Assembly (NCBI GenBank): GCA_947459455.1
Contig: CANHEC010000120.1
Span: forward strand, 1 to 7,038
Origin: Chitinophagaceae bacterium
Lineage (GTDB): Bacteria; Bacteroidota; Bacteroidia; Chitinophagales; Chitinophagaceae
DNA: 7,038 nt
Direction: 5' to 3'
Shown here: positions 1 to 7,001 of the stretch, piece after piece
Layout: every line of letters starts with the position of its first letter
Position numbering within the stretch: the first letter of the stretch is position 1
Made by a program: the position numbers and the translations under genes
The notes under the pieces: generated by a model
Seen by the model: only the letters and a program-made list of their open reading frames with translations
The model's database searches: none
Told to the model about the DNA's origin: nothing

Positions 1-826
1 GGATGGCTTTCATTTTGGCTATCACCACCTCGGGGCCTACACTCCAGCCTACCCGCACACCGGTGGCAGCAAAGCATTTGCTGATGCCGTCTACAAACAC
101 CGTGTAATCTTTCATGGCTGGTACCAGGCTCACGGGGTTGTAGTGCCCGGTATTGCCAAACGTGAGCGTCCAGTACATCTGATCAAACAATACGTACAGC
201 TTTTTCTCACCCGGTCCGCGACGGGCATTTTCAGCCAGCACCAACTCGCATATTTTTTCCAGCTCGGCCTTGGGCAGCGTGGTACCTGTGGGGTTTTGAG
301 GCGTACACAGGCACAGCAGGGCGGCACCCGGTATGTGCGGTGCCAGCTGCGCAGCAGTCGGCATAAAATGATTTTCAACCGTTGCTTCTACCACACAGTG
401 CTGCGCTTCGGTCAGGTTGGTGTAGTGGTTATTATTCCAGCTGGGTACCGCGTATATCACTTTGTCGCCAGCATTTACCAGTGTTTTAAAAATGGTGTAA
501 ATGAGAGGGCGGCCACCACTGGCTACCTGTATTTCATTCACCGCATAGTCCAGCCCCAGCATGCGCTTGTAAAAGCCGGCAATGGATTGACGCAGGTCCA
601 GTTCGCCATCGGCCAGCGGGTAGCTGGTGTAGCGCTGCTGGTAGGCCTCTACTATGGCCTGCTCCAGCCCTGCCGGAATAGGAAACTCCGCAGGTTCGAA
701 ATCGCCGATGGTAAAGTTGTAAATGGTTTCGCCAAGACGTTTCCGCTCTCTGATCGCATTGCCCAGTTTCACAATCTCGCTGCCTTGCATGCTTTCGGCC
801 AACGTACTCAGTCGTACCTGCTCCAT
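1..826 (-). CDS. Class I/II PLP-dependent aminotransferase, 3' end outside the window
   Basis: This is a fold-type I pyridoxal-phosphate aminotransferase (aspartate aminotransferase-like, COG0436 type), a cytosolic enzyme moving amino groups between an amino acid and a 2-oxo acid. The 275 residues visible contain the core motifs in order: IGDFEP near residue 40 (substrate-side loop), SGG at 103-105 and Trp130 near the cofactor ring, TPQNPTGTT at 175-183 with the conserved Asn178, DQMY at 215-218 (Asp for the pyridine nitrogen, Tyr for the cofactor oxygen), and ISKCFAATGVRVG at 248-260 with Lys250 as Schiff-base lysine and Arg258 as likely phosphate-contacting arginine. Roughly 120 C-terminal residues, including the substrate-carboxylate arginine, lie beyond base 1, so the substrate cannot be assigned. 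The start is the first in-frame ATG, about 26 nt after the expected transcription start of a good -7 element. A second ATG at codon 13 is less likely. No Shine-Dalgarno is seen. The DQMY motif replaces the more common DE.Y. The family call is firm; the specific function is open. Confidence 0.93.
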   Translation of the reverse strand, partial: MEQVRLSTLAESMQGSEIVKLGNAIRERKRLGETIYNFTIGDFEPAEFPIPAGLEQAIVEAYQQRYTSYPLADGELDLRQSIAGFYKRMLGLDYAVNEIQVASGGRPLIYTIFKTLVNAGDKVIYAVPSWNNNHYTNLTEAQHCVVEATVENHFMPTAAQLAPHIPGAALLCLCTPQNPTGTTLPKAELEKICELVLAENARRGPGEKKLYVLFDQMYWTLTFGNTGHYNPVSLVPAMKDYTVFVDGISKCFAATGVRVGWSVGPEVVIAKMKAI

Positions 827-858
827 CGCTTTCGGTGTTTTGTGATCGAATGAAGGCG

Positions 859-866
859 CAAAAATA
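859..866 (-). promoter_or_regulatory. Bacteroidota -7 promoter element for the aminotransferase
   Basis: On the minus strand this reads TATTTTTG followed by C, a perfect match to the Bacteroidota sigma-A -7 consensus TAnnTTTG. It lies 32 nt upstream of the aminotransferase ATG, which predicts a leader of about 26 nt. No clear TTG -33 element sits at the usual 19-21 nt upstream, so the call rests on the -7 box and its position. Confidence 0.6.
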
Positions 867-1039
867 CAGGCACCGGACCGCATGACCCCGCTTGCTGCCA
901 AATACCGAAGCCATCCAATAAACGGGCTGCTTTGCTGGCTGCTGTTCAGCATTCGCCGTTCATTGGCCATTTACATGCAAGCAGCTGCCCCAAATATTGA
1001 ATAGCGCCCAAGTGCCTGCCGGTAGCTGGCTGGTCGTAT

Positions 1040-1047
1040 TATCTTCG
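1040..1047 (+). promoter_or_regulatory. Probable -7 promoter element for the glycosyltransferase
   Basis: The sequence TATCTTCG matches TAnnTTTG at all but one position. With transcription starting about 6 nt downstream, the ATG at 1079 would have a leader near 25 nt, matching the arrangement on the divergent aminotransferase side. The ATG at 1055 would be almost leaderless. No TTG -33 element is seen at proper spacing, so this is tentative. Confidence 0.4.
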
Positions 1048-1078
1048 CCCCCGCATGCCTGCTGCATGCCGCCGCACT

Positions 1079-2680
1079 ATGCAACTACATTCCAACACCA
1101 GCTACCAACGTGTTTTCCTGCTTATCATGGGCGTGGTACTGCTGGCCTACCTGGTACCACTGGGCCACATACCGCTGGATACCCGCGGCGACGAAGCCCG
1201 CCGGGCGCTGGTAACCGCCGAAATGATGATCAGCGGCGACTACCTCACGCCCACCATCAATGGCGAATACTATTTCAACAAACCACCGCTGTACAACTGG
1301 TTGCTGGCAGCCGGTTTCAAAGTAGCAGGCGGCTATTCTCTATTCGCCTTCAGGCTGCCGGTGGTGCTGGCGCTGGCTGGCATTTGTGTGCTCATGTTGC
1401 GCTGGGTGCGTCGCTACACCGGTCATCAGCTGGCGGCGCTGGTAGCCGCCCTTGCTTTTGCTACCAATGGCCGGGCTCTCATTTACGATACGCTGTTTGG
1501 ATTAATCGACCTCACGTTTGCGCTGGTTACCTATGCCATGATGATGCTCATCTTCATTTATGGCGAACGCCAGCAGTACTGGCGCATGTTTTTGATACCC
1601 TACCTGCTGGGCATGACAGGCTACATGCTCAAAGGGCTGCCGGGCCCTGCCTGCCTGGCCATTACATTACTGGTGTACTGCCTCATGAACCGGCGCTTTC
1701 TGCTCCTGTTTTCGTGGGCGCATATCGTATCTATTGTGCTCTTCTTTACGGGCATTGGTGCGTATTACTTCTTCTACTTTCAGCGGCACCCATCGGTATC
1801 ATACGAGCAGGTATTTACCCGCCTGCTGTCGGAAAGTACCGACCGCACCGTGGTGAAGTTTGGCGTGTGGCAAACCATCCTGCATTTCATGACCTACCCT
1901 TTTGAAATGCTGTACCACTTTGCGCCGTGGCTGCTGCTGGTAGTGGCCCTGCTGCGCAAGCAAATCGGCAGCATCCTGCGCAGCAATCGCTTCATTGCTT
2001 TCAATGCGTGGGCCTTCCTGGCCAACTTCATCATTTACTGGAGCAGCCCCGAGGTGTACGCCCGTTACCTGTTTCCATTTTTGCCTTTGCTGCTCACGGT
2101 GTTGGTGTGGGTCTTTATTACCCAAACCAGCCAGTGGCAGTGGCAGCGCCGCATTCCTGAATGGATTTTCATTTCGCTCATTGCCCTCATCGGGCTGGGT
2201 GCATTTGCCATTCCTTTTGTGCCGCAAATACAGCACCTGCCGGCCTACTGGGCCAAAGCGCTGCTGATAGGCGTAGCCTGCCTTGTGACCGCCTGGTTTA
2301 TGTACAGGCATGCCAGCTGGCGACTGGTATACCTGGCACTGGCGCTGGGCATTCTTCGAATCGGGTTCAACTGGTTTGTGATAGACAACCGTGGCGCCTA
2401 CGACCGCATGGCCGTGGCCAAGGCCGATAGCATTGTGCAATTCACGAAAGGCCGCCCGCTGTACCTGCTGGCCGGTGCCGATCATGGCAATTTTGATGGC
2501 ATGAGTTTTTTGATTGCTACCCGCCGGCAGGAAATACTGCGTGTATCCGCCGTCAAGGATAGCAGTGCATTTTATATCAGCGATTCGGCCTCGTTGGCCG
2601 ATAAGCCGCACCGCACCTTGCTGCAGTTTGAAAGCCACCTGGCACCTATGCAATACCTGGTGCAGTTTAGGCCACGCTGA
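1079..2680 (+). CDS. ArnT/PMT-like GT-C family glycosyltransferase, integral membrane
   Basis: This is a polytopic inner-membrane GT-C glycosyltransferase of the ArnT/PMT_2 (dolichyl-phosphate-mannose mannosyltransferase-like) type. Such enzymes transfer a sugar from a polyprenyl-phosphate donor to a lipid, glycan or protein on the periplasmic side. The 533 residues fit the usual length. After the first membrane segment (about 12-29) comes the first extracytoplasmic loop with RGDEARRAL around 36-44, whose Asp38-Glu39 is the expected catalytic/metal-site acidic pair. The family motif FNKPPLYNW follows at 66-74. LKGLPGP lies at 184-190, and YARYLFPFLP, the RY..P..P type motif, near 327-336. I count about 13 hydrophobic segments up to residue 434, as in ArnT, followed by a soluble tail of about 100 residues. 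The start at 1079 is chosen over an in-frame ATG at 1055 because the upstream codons are polar (PAACRRT) and 1055 sits almost at the predicted transcription start. It appears monocistronic: divergent from the aminotransferase and convergent with the Asp-box gene. Donor and acceptor cannot be told from the sequence, so ArnT-like does not imply aminoarabinose transfer. Confidence 0.9.
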   Translation: MQLHSNTSYQRVFLLIMGVVLLAYLVPLGHIPLDTRGDEARRALVTAEMMISGDYLTPTINGEYYFNKPPLYNWLLAAGFKVAGGYSLFAFRLPVVLALAGICVLMLRWVRRYTGHQLAALVAALAFATNGRALIYDTLFGLIDLTFALVTYAMMMLIFIYGERQQYWRMFLIPYLLGMTGYMLKGLPGPACLAITLLVYCLMNRRFLLLFSWAHIVSIVLFFTGIGAYYFFYFQRHPSVSYEQVFTRLLSESTDRTVVKFGVWQTILHFMTYPFEMLYHFAPWLLLVVALLRKQIGSILRSNRFIAFNAWAFLANFIIYWSSPEVYARYLFPFLPLLLTVLVWVFITQTSQWQWQRRIPEWIFISLIALIGLGAFAIPFVPQIQHLPAYWAKALLIGVACLVTAWFMYRHASWRLVYLALALGILRIGFNWFVIDNRGAYDRMAVAKADSIVQFTKGRPLYLLAGADHGNFDGMSFLIATRRQEILRVSAVKDSSAFYISDSASLADKPHRTLLQFESHLAPMQYLVQFRPR

Positions 2681-2854
2681 CCAGCAGGCAAGAAAACTGC
2701 GCTGCAAGCAGGTGCACAGGCAGCCGGCTGATTGCGCAGGAAACGATGGCCAACAATGGTGGGAAATGATGCCAAATGGCAGGCAGATGAACGGAGCGTC
2801 GCCACCGTCGATGCCATGAAATACAGCTGCTGACTTCACAAAAAAAATAGTGAC

Positions 2855-2894
2855 AAAAAGAAACAGCACCATGGAATGACCACGGTGCTGTTTC
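2855..2894 (-). terminator. Rho-independent terminator of the Asp-box (sortilin-like) gene
   Basis: An inverted repeat pairs 2860-2870 with 2884-2894 (11 bp, GAAACAGCACC against GGTGCTGTTTC). It continues past one A/C mismatch by three further pairs to a 5-nt AATGA loop. On the minus strand the stem is followed at once by CTTTTTG and then by a second run of eight or more T (about 2840-2847). On the plus strand no T-tract follows, so the signal is oriented for the minus-strand gene, whose stop codon is 28 nt upstream. Confidence 0.82.
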
Positions 2895-2922
2895 GGCAAA
2901 TGAGCAGGTAGCACTGCGAGTG

Positions 2923-5900
2923 CTATTTCAACTCTTTCAAATCTTCAAACAGTTTAATCGGCGTGCTTTCAGCCTGCTGGCGGAAGGTTTTCCATGCGCC
3001 GTTGCTGAGGGCATTTACCCGCTCCACGGCTTTGCTCACCATTTCGTCGGCTATGCGCAGGGCCGCTTCTTCGTTGGCGCCGGGCATGGTACGCTTGCCC
3101 ATGATCAGTTGCTCGGGCTCCCGTAGCTTTTGGCTCACCGTCAGCTGGTAGGCGTTGCCATAGCCTTGCTTTTCCTGGCGCTTGCCATTCACCATTTCTC
3201 TGATGGCTTTGATGCTGTCCTGAATGGCTTTCGATGTTTTGCGCAGGCTATCGGCGGGCTTGCCTTCTACATCTTTCAGCTGGCCGTCCAGCTTTTTAGC
3301 AATGTCTTCCATATCGGTGAGGCGATCGAGTGCAGCGGTCAGGCGTTCGCTGGTAGCCCACAGGCGCTTCATTAGTTGCTGCTGTGCGTTGTACACGGCT
3401 TCATCAAAGCGGGCACGGGGATCGTACTGCACGGTGAGCATGCTGCTATCGGCCACATCGCCCAGGCTAATAACGGCCTTGTAGGTGCCCGGTGCAGCCC
3501 GCATGCCACCACCCGGCTCGGCAGCGCCACGGCGTGGCCTGGGGCTACCCGGCCGGCGAATGCCTTTTGTGCTATAGTTCCAGTAAATGCGGTTGAAACC
3601 GGTATCCGCTTTCGCTTTGTAGGTACGAATGGCCTCATTGGAAGCATTGTAGATCTTCACAGTAACGGAGTCGTTGCCTTTCGAAGCTTTGGCCTTATCG
3701 GCTTTCAAAAAGAAATTGATGCTGGCATCGTTGGGCCGGTTATCGGCCGCATACAAACCATAGCTGCTGTACTCGATGCCGGGAGGGCCGCTTTCGAACA
3801 CCTGGTAGGCCACCGGCGATTCAAATGCCTGCAGTCGCTTGTCGGCCAATTGGCCTTTGCTGGCAGCCAGGGCCCGCAGCGGACGGATATCATCTACCAC
3901 ATACAAGGCACGGCCAAACGTGGCAATGGCCAGATCGGCTTCCCGCTCCTGGATGGCCAGGTCGTAGGTGCTCACACTGGGGTAGTTGTTTTTGAACTGC
4001 TGGAAACTGCCGCCATTGTCGAGGCTCACCCACAGGCCATTTTCGGTACCTACAAACAGCAGGTTGGGCTGCACAGGATCTTGCAACACACAAAGGGCAT
4101 AGCCTTTTACGTTCGGCTTGCCGGCCATCATATTCACCCATGTTTTGCCATAGTCGGTGGTGCGGAAAACGTAGGTGCCAAAATCGCCACGGCGATAGTC
4201 GTTGGCTACTACAAAGGCTTCGCCTGCATTGTAGCGGCTGGCCCGTATCTGCGGAATCCAGGCGCCCTTGGGCAGGCCTTTCAGGTTGGCGGTCAGGTTG
4301 GTCCAGGTGGCGCCGCCATCGCGGGTCAGCTGCACCTGGCCATCATCGGTGCCTACCCACAGTACGCCTTTCTCTTTGTTAGAAGGCTCAATGGCCAGAA
4401 TGGTGCAATGGTTTTCGGCATTGGTGATATCGATGGTGAGGCCACCGTTTTCATCCTGCTTTTGCTTGGCCGGGTCGTTGGTGGTGAGGTCGGGGCTGAT
4501 GATGCTCCACTGCCCGCCCTTGTTGCTGCTTTTGTGTACAAACTGGCTGCCGTAGTAAATGGTATTGACGTCAAAAGGATCTTGCCCGAAAGCGGCATTC
4601 CAGTTGAAGCGCAGGCGCACCTGTGCATCGGGCGATGGAGGGCGAATGCTCCACTCCTCGCCGGTGTGCACGTGGCGACGGCCCAGCGAGCCACCCTGAC
4701 TCATGCTATACACCCACTTGTTATCGCTGGGGTCGGGTATTACATCAAAGCCATCGCCACCGCCTACGCCTTTCCAGTAGCTGTTGCGAATGCCGCCTTC
4801 GGCCCACACATAGGCCGGACCATGCCAGCTGCCATTGTCCTGCAGGCCACCCATGATGTTGTAGGGTATTTCATTGTCCACGTTGACGTGGTAAAACTGT
4901 CCCAGCGGCAGTTTTTCATCGAACTGCCAGCTGCGGCCGCGGTCGCGGCTGATGGCAATGCCGCCATCGTTGCCATTGATGATAAACGAAGGATCTTTGG
5001 GATGAATCCACCAGGCATGGTGATCGGGGTGCACACCGCTGTACGGGATGATGATGCGGAAGTTGCGGCCACCATCATCGCTCTGCGCTATCATCTGGTA
5101 AATGTTGTACAGGCGGTTTTCATTTTGCGGATCTACCATGATGTCCTGAAAATAGAAGGGCCGGTTGGTCACCCACTGCGGATCGCTGTTTACCAGCGTC
5201 CACTTCATGCCACCATCTTCGCTGCGGTACAGGCCATTTTTCGTGGCTTCTACCATGGCGTATATCACATCCGGATCGCTGGGGGCAATGGCAATGCCGA
5301 TACGACCGGTGGTATCAGGCAGGCCTTCTGCCCTGCCGAGTTTCTTCCAGTTTTTACCGCCATCCCAGGTCATGTAAAAGCCGCTGCCGGGTCCGCCGCT
5401 GGTAAAGCTCCACGGCGTACGCTGGTGCTGCCACATGCATACCAGCAGTTTATTGGGGTTCGATGGATCGATGACCATATCTGCTACACCGCTGGTATCA
5501 TTGGTGCGCAGTATTTGCTTCCAGGTATCGCCACCATCGGTGGTTTTGTACACGCCCCGCTCGGGGTGTGGCGAAAACGGATTGCCAATGGCACCCACGT
5601 ACACCGTGTTGGGATCGGTAGGATCGATGAGGATGCGATGGATGTTCCGCGTTTTCTCAAGGCCCATCAGCTTCCAGCTACGGCCACCGTCGAGGCTCTT
5701 GTAAATGCCCTCGCCCAGGTTCACGCTGTTGCGGGGGTTGCCCTCGCCGGTGCCGGCCCATACCACGTTGGGATTGCTTTGCTGAATGGCCAGCGCACCA
5801 ATATTTTGCGTAGGCTGCTCGTCGAACACGGGTGTCCAGCTGGCGCCGCCGTTGGTGGTTTTCCATACGCCGCCGCTGGCTGCACCTATGTAAATGATGT

Positions 5901-6090
5901 CGGGATTGCTATGCACCGCATCAATGGCGGTGACGCGGCCACTCATGCCGGCAGGACCAATGCTGCGGGCTTTCAGATTCTTGAAATGAACAGACAGATC
6001 GACCGGGGTGCCCGTTTGGGCTACCGCCAGCTGCGCTACCAGTAGTGCCAACAGGCCCCACCATCGTTTGTTTTGCATTGCACTTTTCAT
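2923..6090 (-). CDS. Secreted Asp-box/BNR multi-propeller protein, sortilin (VPS10)-like
   Basis: This is a large exported protein of 1055 residues, often annotated in Bacteroidota as glycosyl hydrolase or sortilin-like. The N-terminus is a classic signal peptide: Lys/Arg, a hydrophobic core (WGLLALLVAQL), then AVA|Q near residue 24. Asp-boxes of the form S/T-x-D-x-G-x-x-W/F occur at about 78, 132, 183, 241, 290, 337, 381, 521, 589, 644 and 689, most preceded by a strand containing a D/NP..IY.G or similar motif. This indicates two or more beta-propellers. Around 750-895 a less regular, probably beta-sandwich region contains a Gly/Pro/Arg-rich linker (845-862). Residues 895-1055 are charged and heptad-like, predicted helical or coiled-coil. 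I see no sialidase Arg triad, no membrane anchor and no T9SS C-terminal domain, so catalytic activity is unproven. The ATG at 6090 is chosen because the frame upstream opens only with TTG at 6150, which would bury the signal peptide behind 20 residues. It is convergent with the glycosyltransferase and ends in an intrinsic terminator. Confidence 0.9.
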   Translation of the reverse strand: MKSAMQNKRWWGLLALLVAQLAVAQTGTPVDLSVHFKNLKARSIGPAGMSGRVTAIDAVHSNPDIIYIGAASGGVWKTTNGGASWTPVFDEQPTQNIGALAIQQSNPNVVWAGTGEGNPRNSVNLGEGIYKSLDGGRSWKLMGLEKTRNIHRILIDPTDPNTVYVGAIGNPFSPHPERGVYKTTDGGDTWKQILRTNDTSGVADMVIDPSNPNKLLVCMWQHQRTPWSFTSGGPGSGFYMTWDGGKNWKKLGRAEGLPDTTGRIGIAIAPSDPDVIYAMVEATKNGLYRSEDGGMKWTLVNSDPQWVTNRPFYFQDIMVDPQNENRLYNIYQMIAQSDDGGRNFRIIIPYSGVHPDHHAWWIHPKDPSFIINGNDGGIAISRDRGRSWQFDEKLPLGQFYHVNVDNEIPYNIMGGLQDNGSWHGPAYVWAEGGIRNSYWKGVGGGDGFDVIPDPSDNKWVYSMSQGGSLGRRHVHTGEEWSIRPPSPDAQVRLRFNWNAAFGQDPFDVNTIYYGSQFVHKSSNKGGQWSIISPDLTTNDPAKQKQDENGGLTIDITNAENHCTILAIEPSNKEKGVLWVGTDDGQVQLTRDGGATWTNLTANLKGLPKGAWIPQIRASRYNAGEAFVVANDYRRGDFGTYVFRTTDYGKTWVNMMAGKPNVKGYALCVLQDPVQPNLLFVGTENGLWVSLDNGGSFQQFKNNYPSVSTYDLAIQEREADLAIATFGRALYVVDDIRPLRALAASKGQLADKRLQAFESPVAYQVFESGPPGIEYSSYGLYAADNRPNDASINFFLKADKAKASKGNDSVTVKIYNASNEAIRTYKAKADTGFNRIYWNYSTKGIRRPGSPRPRRGAAEPGGGMRAAPGTYKAVISLGDVADSSMLTVQYDPRARFDEAVYNAQQQLMKRLWATSERLTAALDRLTDMEDIAKKLDGQLKDVEGKPADSLRKTSKAIQDSIKAIREMVNGKRQEKQGYGNAYQLTVSQKLREPEQLIMGKRTMPGANEEAALRIADEMVSKAVERVNALSNGAWKTFRQQAESTPIKLFEDLKELK

Positions 6091-6288
6091 AGTAGATGTG
6101 ATTATTCGAAGAAACCACCGCCCCTGCCCGTGAGGCTGGCTCGGCTTCAATAAGAAGTTGCCAGGCGGTAAATCCTTCGGGGCAAAGTAGTAAATTGCTC
6201 GTCACCAGCACACCGATGCTTACTCGGGTGCCGGCCTGCCCACCTGCAAATACGGGCACTAGGAAGCCAAAAAAAACTGAACTAACAC

Positions 6289-6978
6289 ATGAAAAAGAAC
6301 AGAACAATGGCGCTGCTGCTATGGACGCTGCTGGTGCCGCTGCTGCTACAGGCACAATCCAGGGTGTACTTAAATGGTTTTGGCGGCTACACATTCGCCG
6401 AAAGCTTTACGGTCAGTCAATTTGCCGGCACGATCAAGGGCAACGCTCATTTTGGCGGCTCCGTGGAAGTATCGCTGCCACATCGGTCGAATGCCTATAG
6501 CGAACGCACCATTGAGCTCAGCTATCAGGGTATGGCCAGCACCATGGAAGGTTGGGCATTTTTCAACAACAGCTGGCGCCGAACCAACGATGAGGTGTAT
6601 GGCAACTACGTGATGCTTGGTGGCAACAACTACTTTGGGCGCCAGCGCAAGGCCATGGCGTTTGGTGGTGCCAGCATTGGCATGGGCTGGATGAACAACC
6701 GTACCAAAAATCAAAACACCGACATCCGCTTTGCGTATGCCGTTCGCGGTGGTGGCAGGTTTATGTTGTCTGAAAACATTGGCTTGAAAGTATATGCTCA
6801 ATTGCACTCCATTGTAGGCGGCGTGGGAGGTGGATTTTACTTTGGTACCGGGGGCACAGGCGTAGGCCTCAGCACTTACAGTAGTCTGGTACAGTTTGGG
6901 TTGGGCGGGGCGCTCACTGTTGGTCTTGGCGGCCAGCGTAGCCGCACGGCCAGTCCCGCTCCCAATCCCCGCTTTTAG
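6289..6978 (+). CDS. Small outer-membrane beta-barrel-like protein
   Basis: I do not recognise a named family, but the sequence looks like a small Bacteroidota outer-membrane beta-barrel. The 229 residues start with a signal peptide (MKKNRT, a Leu-rich core, cleavage near QA|QS at 22/23). The rest is almost entirely alternating hydrophobic/polar strands with aromatic and glycine residues, for example VYLNGFGGYTF, YVMLGGNNYFG, MAFGGASIGMGW, IRFAYAVRGGGRF and FGLGGALTVGLGG. I count about eight to ten candidate strands. A short Ser/Pro/Arg-rich tail (about 217-228) follows the last strand, and the chain ends in Phe. That is odd for a barrel, where the terminal aromatic normally closes the last strand. 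There is no cysteine after the signal peptide, so it is not a lipoprotein. The start has an A-rich leader and no Shine-Dalgarno; a second ATG at codon 7 would shorten the signal n-region. A further exported-protein gene begins 23 bp downstream, suggesting an operon. Confidence 0.75.
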   Translation: MKKNRTMALLLWTLLVPLLLQAQSRVYLNGFGGYTFAESFTVSQFAGTIKGNAHFGGSVEVSLPHRSNAYSERTIELSYQGMASTMEGWAFFNNSWRRTNDEVYGNYVMLGGNNYFGRQRKAMAFGGASIGMGWMNNRTKNQNTDIRFAYAVRGGGRFMLSENIGLKVYAQLHSIVGGVGGGFYFGTGGTGVGLSTYSSLVQFGLGGALTVGLGGQRSRTASPAPNPRF

Positions 6979-7001
6979 CACACTTCTTTTAAAAACAATT
7001 C

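Noticed and set aside
143..853. Plus-strand open frame of 236 codons over the aminotransferase
   Set aside because: The minus strand encodes an aminotransferase with all core motifs. The plus frame is its in-register shadow.
2681..2840. A plus-strand terminator after the glycosyltransferase
   Set aside because: Only 4-5 bp inverted repeats (for example TGCGC with GCGCA) are present and no T-tract follows on the plus strand.
1799..2914. Minus-strand open frame of 371 codons over the glycosyltransferase 3' half and the intergenic region
   Set aside because: It is in register with the glycosyltransferase codons, has low-complexity Gln/His-rich composition, and would run through the terminator hairpin at 2855-2894.
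3376..6045. An 889-codon plus-strand open frame as a protein-coding gene
   Set aside because: It is in exact codon register opposite a clearly real gene with a signal peptide and Asp-boxes, begins with TTG directly after a stop, and its translation shows no recognisable domain. Avoidance of TTA/CTA/TCA in the sense gene explains it.
6183..6189. TACTTTG on the minus strand as a -7 element for the Asp-box gene
   Set aside because: It is one base short of the TAnnTTTG spacing, lacks a -33 TTG, and would leave a leader of about 90 nt before the ATG at 6090. It is too weak to list as a feature.
6228..6261. An inverted repeat GTGCC/GGCAC upstream of the barrel-like gene as an operator or attenuator
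   Set aside because: Five base pairs around a loop of more than 20 nt is expected by chance in this composition.
6370..6981. Minus-strand open frame of 203 codons over the barrel-like gene
   Set aside because: It is an in-register shadow of a gene with a good signal peptide and beta-strand pattern.
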